DNA from: CAZVXI01 sp964631295
Lineage (GTDB): Bacteria; Planctomycetota; Phycisphaerae; Phycisphaerales; SM1A02
Direction of reading: 5' to 3'
NCBI GenBank assembly: GCA_964631295.1
Contig: CAZVXI010000019.1
Coordinates: 1 to 33,495 of the forward strand
DNA length: 33,495 bases
The notes beneath the pieces are model-generated. The model searched no databases, was not told the origin of the DNA, and saw only the letters and a program-made list of their open reading frames with translations. Position numbers and translations under genes: made by a program. Of this stretch, positions 22,814 through 29,715 are shown one piece after another. Every line of letters begins with the position of its first letter. Positions within the stretch are counted from its first letter, which is position 1.

Positions 22814-25567
22814 ATGAGTGGCATTGGTGCTATTGCAATGATCATCGCCGCCTGCCTGGGCGTCGTCTTTGCGATCCTCGCGATGATCTACATTCTGGTC
22901 CCGCTGGTGAAGGGCATCGGCTGGCTGATCACAGCCGTGTTCAAGTCGATCGGCTGGCTGGTGATGCACATCTTCGAGTACATCGGCGGCACAATCAGCG
23001 ATGTCCTGCGCTTTGTCGGTGCACTGCTGGCGATGCTTGTCCTTGCGCCGCTCGCACCGTTGAACGTCGTCATCGGCCGATGGTCGGCAGCGGGGCACTT
23101 TGCAGAATCCGTCAAACGCGAATGCAAAGTCGCGATCCTCTGCATGTATCGAATCGCGCTGCAACGCCCGCTCAAACTCGTCTATCTGCACGGGATTCTC
23201 GAAGGCCTTGAGCAGCGCGTCCCCGAGGCATTCGCTGCGACGCCAACGCGTGACACACCGACGAAACGCACCGGCCAGTTCGAAGGTTTCACAATCGTCG
23301 GCTCGCTGCGTGGGGGAGGCTCGGGAGGCAAACTCTACATCGCTGAACCAGACGCACGCAAGCAGTCCCGATACAACATGCCAGATCGTGTCGTGATCAA
23401 GAGTTTCGCGATCTCCGATGGTTCCTCACTGCCACAGATCGTCCGCGAATCGCGCGCACTCGAAGCAGCCAAGCAACTCGGTCTCGTGCTTGAACACGGA
23501 ATGGAGGAACACCGCTTCTGGTATGTGATGCCATATCTGCCGGGCGAACACCTCGGCGTCCTGACACGGCAAATGCATGGCGAGAGCGGCGAGAACGGCC
23601 TTGCCCGGCGTCATCTGCAAGATCTCATGGTGTACGGCCGCGACTTGCTCGAAACTCTCGCGCGATATCACGATGGCGGACTCTGGCACAAGGATGTCAA
23701 GCCCGAGAACATCATCATCAACACCGGCCGCGCACATCTTGTTGACCTCGGCCTGGTCACGCCGTTGCGCTCTGCAATGACGCTTACGACCCACGGCACG
23801 GAATATTTCCGCGATCCGGAGATGGTGCGCCAGGCGCTGCGAGGTGTGAAGGTGCATCAGGTCAACGGCGCGAAGTTCGATATCTACGCCGCCGGTGCGG
23901 TGTTGTACTTTGTGCTCGAGAATACCTTCCCCGCACATGGCGGGCTGAGCCGTTTCGCCAAACGCAGCCCGGAGGCGCTGCGCTGGATCATCCGCCGCGC
24001 CATGGCGGAGTACAACAAACGCTACGACTCGGTCGACACGATGCTCGCTGATCTCGACGTCGTCATGAAGGCCAACGACCCGTTTACGGTCAAACCAGTC
24101 GATCTGCCATCCATGACAGGCAACGACATCGAGTACGACCGCAGCGACTATGAAGAGCCGGAGGTGATCGGCGTTCGTGCTGCCGGCTCGCCGAAGCCAC
24201 CGCCCGATGGTGACGAGCGCAAAGCGTATGGCTTCGGTGTCGAGTTCGGCCGAAAGGGCGTACGCGTCGGACGTCTCCACCCTGATGGTTCACGTGGCGC
24301 GCAGGGCCAGCAAATCGGAGCGAGCAGGCCCGTCGCAGGTCCGAAGCTGCGCGTGATGAACTGGTGGACAGGCCAATACGATCTGGATCCGCAGGCAGTC
24401 GCTGGCGCACACCGCGGCAGTTCGCACGCGCAGTTCCGTCAGGCAGCCGATGACTTTCGACGCGAGTCAGATGACCTCCGCGACAAGGTTCGCAGCGGCG
24501 TGATGACAGCCCGTCAGGCAGCGCGTGAGCAGATCAAGTCCGCCCGTCAGCGCGCTAAGCACATGCGCCAACGTGCGCACGATCGTCGTAAATCCGTGCA
24601 GACGGCAGCGACCTCGCGCGCCCGGGCGGAGCGCCAGCCCTCGCTCGCGCTCATTGGAATCACAACGGTCATCCTGCTCGCTGCCATCGGCGGCGGTATC
24701 GCGGTTGTCAAAACGATCGGCAACAGCGGCGGTGCGAGCGTCATCTCCACCGGTGGAAGCGCATCGGTCGATCGGCCGCCGGTGCTGGTGATCAACAATC
24801 ACCCTGCGCCGGACACGAGCCGGACGCGCGAAGACATCAAGAGCATTCTCGATCGTCACGACCAGTATCACCTGGTGCTCGACGATATGGCTGCGATGAG
24901 TGAGATCATCCCGTTGTATCTGGAGTGGAGGCCGCAGTGGGGGCGACGCGGCTCGCGCGTTGACAAGATGCCGATCGACAAGACGCTTGAGAACGCACTC
25001 GAACATCACAACTACTACGGCATCCTGTACATCACGGATGATGAAGACGGCGACGCTCGCTCACAGTTTGTCTACTCCACGCGCGAGGGTGCTGAGAGGC
25101 GCCGTCATACAACGGCTTCCAATCGACCGAAGATCGCAGCCGGACAGACACTGCAACTGCTGCTGCTCAACGATCATCCCGCGAAGATGAACATCGATAT
25201 CGCGCAGCGTGTGAATGACATCATCGCCGTGTATGAGCAGAACGGATTCGCCGTGCGTGTCGACGATGACGTCGAAGCGAGTGTGCGTGCAGCCGGCCTG
25301 CCACTCGGCCCGCTTGATGAGATGCGCACACCGCCAGTTCGAGTCGAACGGCTGCTGATCGACCACGGCTATGCGGGCATCTTGCGCATGACAGCGGACG
25401 AAAGCGATGAATCAGTGAAGGCGAGCGATGTGTTCATCGACAGCGCGTTCGAAGCGGAGCAGGCAGAGGAAGAATCCGCCGAGACGATCCAGTCGTCAGT
25501 GCGGATCATTCAATCACACTCGACATCAGGCTCGACAGCCATCTGCACGACGAAAAAAGCCGCTTAG
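22814..25567 (+). CDS. Transmembrane Ser/Thr protein kinase with duplicated extracytoplasmic domain
   Basis: This is a 917-residue protein with GGAG 8 bases before the ATG. Residues 5-85 hold hydrophobic segments (IGAIAMIIAACLGVVFAILA and others). The kinase domain at ~155-425 contains a Gly-rich loop (GSLRGGGSGGKLY), VVIK with K196, the catalytic loop WHKDVKPENII (D294, N299), the DLG metal motif at 311-313, GTEYFRDPE and DIYAAGAVLYF. HRD is HKD and DFG is DLG, both tolerated in active kinases. A basic helix (570-605) precedes a second membrane helix (609-633). The rest is predicted outside: two related segments, ~656-742 and ~781-861, each from (V/L)LxxNxHPA to a Y-x-G-I-L-(Y/R)-(I/M)-T end. 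I do not recognise this unit. The adjacent sigma factor is the likely target. Confidence 0.88.
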   Translation: MSGIGAIAMIIAACLGVVFAILAMIYILVPLVKGIGWLITAVFKSIGWLVMHIFEYIGGTISDVLRFVGALLAMLVLAPLAPLNVVIGRWSAAGHFAESVKRECKVAILCMYRIALQRPLKLVYLHGILEGLEQRVPEAFAATPTRDTPTKRTGQFEGFTIVGSLRGGGSGGKLYIAEPDARKQSRYNMPDRVVIKSFAISDGSSLPQIVRESRALEAAKQLGLVLEHGMEEHRFWYVMPYLPGEHLGVLTRQMHGESGENGLARRHLQDLMVYGRDLLETLARYHDGGLWHKDVKPENIIINTGRAHLVDLGLVTPLRSAMTLTTHGTEYFRDPEMVRQALRGVKVHQVNGAKFDIYAAGAVLYFVLENTFPAHGGLSRFAKRSPEALRWIIRRAMAEYNKRYDSVDTMLADLDVVMKANDPFTVKPVDLPSMTGNDIEYDRSDYEEPEVIGVRAAGSPKPPPDGDERKAYGFGVEFGRKGVRVGRLHPDGSRGAQGQQIGASRPVAGPKLRVMNWWTGQYDLDPQAVAGAHRGSSHAQFRQAADDFRRESDDLRDKVRSGVMTARQAAREQIKSARQRAKHMRQRAHDRRKSVQTAATSRARAERQPSLALIGITTVILLAAIGGGIAVVKTIGNSGGASVISTGGSASVDRPPVLVINNHPAPDTSRTREDIKSILDRHDQYHLVLDDMAAMSEIIPLYLEWRPQWGRRGSRVDKMPIDKTLENALEHHNYYGILYITDDEDGDARSQFVYSTREGAERRRHTTASNRPKIAAGQTLQLLLLNDHPAKMNIDIAQRVNDIIAVYEQNGFAVRVDDDVEASVRAAGLPLGPLDEMRTPPVRVERLLIDHGYAGILRMTADESDESVKASDVFIDSAFEAEQAEEESAETIQSSVRIIQSHSTSGSTAICTTKKAA

Positions 25568-25625
25568 CAAGTCGACGCTCGCGAGCATCACATCGCCAGC
25601 AAGCGGTGCTGTGATTCGGAGTCTC

Positions 25626-25973
25626 TCAGTTGTCAGTGGATCGGGTGGCGGGTGGCTGGGCGGTGGTCTTGGCGGCTGCGGCTTCTTCTGCCTCGTCGAG
25701 TGCCATTTTCATGAGCCGGCCGACCTTGAACTTCACGGTTTTCTTGGCCGGGACTGGCACACGTTCGAGCGTCTTTGGATTCTGCGCGACGCGTGGCGCC
25801 CGTTCGCGAATCTCAAAAACGCCGAAATCGCGAAACTCCAAGCGATTGCCCTGGCTGAGTTCGTCGATCACATTGTCCAAAAAACTTTGAATGACTGCCT
25901 TGACCGTCGCCCGCTTCTCATCGGTCTGATCGGCAATGCGGTCGATCAGATCCTTTTTGGTCGTTGTCGCCAT
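25626..25973 (-). CDS. HU/IHF-family DNA-binding protein
   Basis: The product has 115 residues from the ATG at 25973, with a G-run (GGGGGGAT) just upstream. An in-frame ATG three codons earlier (25982) is possible. Residues 5-95 match HU/IHF: KKDLIDRIADQTDEKRATVK (helix-turn), RLEFRDFGVFEIRERAPR, the DNA-binding arm RVAQNPKTLERVPVPAKKTV (family pattern GRNPxTGExIxIP) and FKVGRLMKMAL. A short Ala/Glu and polar tail is added. The arm has QNP where HU and IHF usually have RNP. These dimers bend DNA and organise the nucleoid. The promoter at 26129-26157 fits it, with a leader of about 150 bases. It is convergent with the kinase gene. Confidence 0.9.
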   Translation of the reverse strand: MATTTKKDLIDRIADQTDEKRATVKAVIQSFLDNVIDELSQGNRLEFRDFGVFEIRERAPRVAQNPKTLERVPVPAKKTVKFKVGRLMKMALDEAEEAAAAKTTAQPPATRSTDN

Positions 25974-26128
25974 TCGTACCATCCCCCCGAGAACCCGCGC
26001 GGGATTCTCAGTTGACCACCCTTTCGCTGTCCGTGCCGGCCACCCAGCCGAGACGGACACTCTCGCAGCGTCCGATACGAAGCGTGCCACCCACGCACGT
26101 CCCGTGCATACTTCGAGAGCCAACCCCC

Positions 26129-26157
26129 AGTATCCAGATCGGGTGCGAGTGCGTCAA
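26129..26157 (-). promoter_or_regulatory. Sigma-70-type promoter of the HU-like gene
   Basis: On the minus strand TTGACG (26152-26157) and GATACT (26129-26134) are exactly 17 bases apart. The match is 5 of 6 for -35 and 4 of 6 for -10, the best promoter in the window. It would start transcription near 26122 and leave a leader of about 150 bases before the ATG at 25973. Confidence 0.68.
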
Positions 26158-26276
26158 CCCCCAGCCCGCGCATTGACAACAACTTACGTCGATTTTGCCC
26201 CTCTCAGACCGGCCAGCGGATCGCGTCGCGGCAAGTGCGGCAAATCGGGAATCCGGGGTGGTTGCCAAGGCACACG

Positions 26277-26642
26277 TCAGGGGCGGGGCGAAATGCCAAG
26301 TTGCCAGGTCCACGTGCGGAAAGAACTGGCCTCGCGTGGCCGGCCGTTGCTGTTCCACAAGCGCTGACGCTGGGTGATGACAGTCTCCTCGAGCAGGTAC
26401 CCCGATTCCGACCGCTGGGGATTCACATGGTGATTCGCACGGGAATCGATCGCCCAGCCAGGAATCTGAGGCCGCTCGACCGATGCGATCAGCCCGGGTT
26501 GATAGGCCACCTGGTGCGACAGTGGGCCGATCTCGCCACTCGGGGCGCTCGCACAGCCACCCAAGAGCAGCATCAATCCGAGGGCTCCTGTTGTGGCTGA
26601 AATTGCCATGGCAGTCAGCCGGGCACGCGGGCAGGTCTTCAT
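26277..26642 (-). CDS. Small lipoprotein of unknown function
   Basis: The 121-residue product starts at the ATG at 26642, six bases after GGAGG, a strong ribosome site. The signal peptide ends in a lipobox (LMLLLGGC), so the Cys should be lipidated. The mature part is 90 residues, polar, with few hydrophobic stretches (LSHQVAYQPGLIASVERPQI, ESGYLLEETVITQRQRLWNS, TWTWQLGIS). I do not recognise a family. It is divergent from the MoaD-like gene and lies upstream of the HU-like gene on the same strand, but the HU promoter starts a separate unit. Confidence 0.62.
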   Translation of the reverse strand: MKTCPRARLTAMAISATTGALGLMLLLGGCASAPSGEIGPLSHQVAYQPGLIASVERPQIPGWAIDSRANHHVNPQRSESGYLLEETVITQRQRLWNSNGRPREASSFRTWTWQLGISPRP

Positions 26643-26832
26643 CTTTCGCCTCCACTCAAAGGTGATACAACCGCAGTGCCAGTCAAGTTCAGACGCTCAG
26701 AATGCCCGCAGGTACGTCGAAGTGTTGCCCGGAACGCACATCCGTGGCGTCTGGTCAACGACTGCTGTGCAGCGCCGACACAGTCGATTTCAGTACCATG
26801 GCAGCCAGCCTTGCCCGGATTCACACGCGCAC

Positions 26833-27102
26833 ATGCCCCTCGTTCGATTCACACAAAACATCCAGCGTCACGTCGAATGCCCCGACCGGCAGGTGGCCGG
26901 CTCAACCGTCGCCGATGCGCTCGATGACTACTTCCGACAGACACCGCGAGCCCGTGGCTATGTGCTCGATGAACATGGCCAGTTGCGCCTGCACATGCTT
27001 GTGTTCATCAACAACACGCAGGTTGGCGATCGCCTGACGCTGGCAGATCGGGTTGAACCCGCTGACACAATCGACGTGATGCAGGCGCTCTCCGGCGGAT
27101 GA
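26833..27102 (+). CDS. MoaD/ThiS-family ubiquitin-like sulfur-carrier protein
   Basis: The ATG at 26833 gives 89 residues. A beta-grasp pattern runs through it: MPLVRFTQNI, then STVADALDDYF (helix), LVFINNTQVGDRLTLADRVE, DTIDVMQALSGG. The C-terminus ends in Gly-Gly, the residues that MoaD and ThiS activate and convert to a thiocarboxylate. Length is right for MoaD/ThiS. No MoaE, ThiG or E1-type activating enzyme is encoded nearby. The next gene, 25 bases on, is a broken Asp-box beta-propeller. Pairs of MoaD/ThiS-like and BNR/Asp-box proteins occur in other bacteria, to my recollection, with no settled function. The gene is probably co-transcribed with the propeller gene. Confidence 0.8.
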   Translation: MPLVRFTQNIQRHVECPDRQVAGSTVADALDDYFRQTPRARGYVLDEHGQLRLHMLVFINNTQVGDRLTLADRVEPADTIDVMQALSGG

Positions 27103-27127
27103 TCGCAACACACGATGGGAGTCTCAG

Positions 27128-28238
27128 ATGGAAAACCGAATGCTCGTCGCGACACGGAAGGGCCTGTTTCAACTCACGCGAGACAACAGATCGTGGTCAA
27201 TCAGCGCCGCGAGTTTTCTTGGCGACAATGTGTCGATGGCCACTGTGGATACGCGCGACGGATCGATCTATGCGGGGCTGGATCACGGTCATTTTGGCTG
27301 CAAACTGCATAGATCAACGGATCACGGCAACACATGGACAGAGATCGCCGCACCCGCGTACCCCGAAGGCGAAATGCTCGACCCGTCGGAGGTGAGTTTC
27401 GTCAAGCGGCCAACGCCTGCTGCACTGAAGCTCATCTGGATGATCGAGCCCGGCAGCAGCAGTCAGAGTGGTCGGCTGTGGATCGGCACGTTGCCCGGCG
27501 GACTGTTTCGATCCGATGGACCTTGGCGAATCGTGGCAGCTGGTCCGCTCGCTCTGGGATCGCGAAGAACGCAAACAATGGTTCGGCGGGGGCTTCGTTG
27601 AACCGGGGATTCACTCGCTCGCGCTCGACCCGCGCGATAATCAGCGCATCACGCTCGGCGTATCCTGCGGCGGCGTGTGGCAGACCGAGGACGATGGCGA
27701 AACATGGAACCTGCTTGGCGAGGGATTGTGTGCCGAGTACATGCCGCCCGACAGACAGAACGATCCAACGATTCAGGATCCGCACCTCATCGTTGCATGC
27801 CCGAGTGATCCAGATCGCATGTGGATTCAGCACCACAATGGCATCTTCCGTTCGACCGATGGTGCAAACACATGGACGCCATGCACCAATGTGCAGCCAT
27901 CACACTTCGGCTTTGCGGTTGCGGTCCATCCCGCCGATGGGGACACGGCGTGGTTCGTGCCAGCAGTCAAGGATGAGAAGCGCATCCCTGTCGATGGCAA
28001 GGTCGTTGTCACGCGCACGCGCGACGGCGGACAGACTTTTGAAACCCTCACGAATGGCCTGCCGCAGGAACACGCCTACGACCTCGTGTTTCGCCACTGT
28101 CTCGCCGTGGATCACACAGGCGACGTGCTTGCATTCGGCACGACCACCGGATCGTTGTTCGTTACCGATGATGCGGGCGACCGCTGGCAATGTGTAACAT
28201 CACACCTGCCGCCTGTGTATGCGGTGAAATTCGGCTGA
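27128..28238 (+). pseudogene. Asp-box (BNR) beta-propeller protein, broken by a +1 frameshift
   Basis: The frame from the ATG at 27128 (MENRMLVATRKGLFQL) is a classic propeller N-terminus. It reads GRLWIGTLPGGLFRSD and then loses sense near 27520, ending with a short nonsense tail. A second frame (+1) picks up at once: LGESWQLVRSLWD ... to the TGA at 28236-28238. Asp-box motifs (S/T-x-D-x-G-x-T/S-W) are seen as RSTDHGNTWTEI, the split RSD/GESWQLV, QTEDDGETWNLL, RSTDGANTWTPC, RTRDGGQTF and VTDDAGDRW. The combined length, 1111 bases, is one more than a multiple of three, which fits one extra base, most likely one C of the pair at 27521-27522. If restored it would be 369 residues. Propellers of this type bind or hydrolyse glycans, or have no known substrate. 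Alternatives are sequencing error, decay, or programmed frameshift. Confidence 0.8.
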
Positions 28239-28290
28239 CATGACTCGGCTGCTCGCGCGCCGGCGATCCAGACACCGCCGAATGATCTGA

Positions 28291-28818
28291 TCACGGCAGG
28301 TAGCCGGCTTGTGTAAACGTGGGCGAGTCTCTCAAGGCAACTCGCAGTATCACCGAGGGGACGCACGCCAAGGCGAGCGGAATCGTCGCCAGCAGCCCAT
28401 ACGGCGCAAGCAACTGCCCATCTTGCTGCACGATCGCAAGAGCGATGCATACGCAGACCCATGCAATCATCACTTGGTACAGGCGAAAGCGAAAAGCCCC
28501 AAACGCACCGAGTGCGACGACCACAACGAGCCACGCGGCCGGCGTGAGAAGCACATCACACCACGCGAGAAATCCCGCCATCGCCACACTCCACAGCAAA
28601 GCACAACAGATGCCGGGCATCCATAGCTTGCAGCGATTGAGTGGCGGTCGAACCGTGTAAGACTCTGGATCGGACCAGAAGAATCGCCGGCCGCACTCCG
28701 AGCATCGCCCTTTCGCGCGGGCACCGATCGGGTAGCCGCACTCGATACATCGCGGAATCAGCCCTGTCGAATCATCTGGAAGTGGGGCACGCAAAGTTGT
28801 ATTGCCATCATCACCCAT
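28291..28818 (-). CDS. Zinc-ribbon membrane protein with four to five helices
   Basis: With the ATG at 28818 (MGDDGNTTLRAP) the product has 175 residues. A zinc ribbon (CIECGYPIGARAKGRCSECG) is followed by about five hydrophobic segments (LWSVAMAGFLAWCDVLL, PAAWLVVVVALGAFGAFRF, VMIAWVCVCIALAIV and two more). The ribbon has the same CxxCGY ... CxxCG layout as the small protein at 1576-1839. The function is unknown. The gene begins 17 bases after the M14 peptidase gene, so the two are probably co-transcribed. Confidence 0.65.
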   Translation of the reverse strand: MGDDGNTTLRAPLPDDSTGLIPRCIECGYPIGARAKGRCSECGRRFFWSDPESYTVRPPLNRCKLWMPGICCALLWSVAMAGFLAWCDVLLTPAAWLVVVVALGAFGAFRFRLYQVMIAWVCVCIALAIVQQDGQLLAPYGLLATIPLALACVPSVILRVALRDSPTFTQAGYLP

Positions 28819-28835
28819 GACGCGCCATTCATAGA

Positions 28836-29621
28836 CTATTCCAGCGCAACGAGCAGCGCCGGGCCGTAGCGTTTCCACAGATCGTCATCACTCATATGCG
28901 TGGCCGAGCCGGGCAGTTCGTAGGTAATGATCGCAATGCCCATGTCCTCTCCTGCCCACGCGCCGAGGGAACCTGGTCGCGTGCCGAGCTTGCGAACCTG
29001 CATGTCGACCGCAGACGCCATCCGTGTTGCGATTTGCCTCGCCACCTCCGGTCCGTCATAGTCAACACAGTCGATGGGCTGATGGATGCTGACGATCAGC
29101 GTCGGCCGGTATTGTCGGATGAGCTGCGCGATCGCCCGGGCCTCCGGCTCGCTGAGAGCATGCTCTCCGTAGCGCGGGCGATTGTCGCGGTTCGTCGCGG
29201 GGAAGTTGCGATTCAGATCAACACCGCTGGCGTTGACGCGCCTGCCCACAGCAAGCCCGTCCGGGTTGGCATTGGCGAGCACAATCACTTTCCACTCGCT
29301 GATGACTGCAGGATCATCACTCACGAACGCGTCGAACATTTCAACGATTCGCGCCGAGGCTGGCTCTTCACCGTGAATGCCGCCGATGAACATCGCGACG
29401 TTCGGCCCGTCGCCGTGCTGAGCGTAGTCGATCGCGCGCCCCTGAACGGAAAGCCCCGCTGTCGAGCGCAGGACTCGCTTACTCATCACGACACCACCGC
29501 TCTGTTCGATGTCGCGCATGGCGACAGTGCCGTTCGAGTCCGATGGTGTCTGACAGGCAGTAAACACAGGCATCAACAGTGTGAGCAGACCCAGGGCGAG
29601 TATGTTTGTGGAGCTGTTCAT
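28836..29621 (-). CDS. M14-family zinc peptidase, lipoprotein (MpaA-like)
   Basis: The 261-residue protein has a signal peptide with a lipobox-like MPVFTAC (C23). The peptidase core runs from ~70. Its zinc motif HxxE is in GGIHGEEPAS (H83, E86). NANPDGLA and SGVDLNRNFP hold the substrate-binding N137-R138 pair, HQPIDCVDYDG has the third zinc ligand H180, and TYELPG carries the catalytic E235. This pattern fits the MpaA/M14 group that cleaves the gamma-D-glutamyl-diaminopimelate bond of murein peptides, but substrate is inferred. A lipid anchor would place it in the envelope, unlike the cytosolic MpaA of E. coli. It precedes the zinc-ribbon gene by 17 bases and follows the HtrA-type protease by 91. 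Confidence 0.87.
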   Translation of the reverse strand: MNSSTNILALGLLTLLMPVFTACQTPSDSNGTVAMRDIEQSGGVVMSKRVLRSTAGLSVQGRAIDYAQHGDGPNVAMFIGGIHGEEPASARIVEMFDAFVSDDPAVISEWKVIVLANANPDGLAVGRRVNASGVDLNRNFPATNRDNRPRYGEHALSEPEARAIAQLIRQYRPTLIVSIHQPIDCVDYDGPEVARQIATRMASAVDMQVRKLGTRPGSLGAWAGEDMGIAIITYELPGSATHMSDDDLWKRYGPALLVALE

Positions 29622-29676
29622 GCAGGCGACATCGACGGCTTTGCTCAGTGTTCATGAGCAAACACCTTGGCCCTTG

Positions 29677-29715
29677 GCCGGGTCAATCAGCCGGGTCAAT
29701 CGGCCAGCTCAATCA
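29677..29715. repeat. Three 13-base tandem repeats overlapping the protease stop codon
   Basis: GCCGGGTCAATCA is followed by GCCGGGTCAATCG and GCCAGCTCAATCA, 13 bases each. The third has two mismatches against the first. The last unit contains TCA at 29713-29715, which is the TGA stop of the minus-strand HtrA-like gene, so the repeat forms the end of that gene and the start of its 3' region. Confidence 0.7.

Noticed and set aside
27334..28197. Third open frame of 287 codons within the propeller region
   Set aside because: It lacks Asp boxes; the other two frames together explain the region fully.
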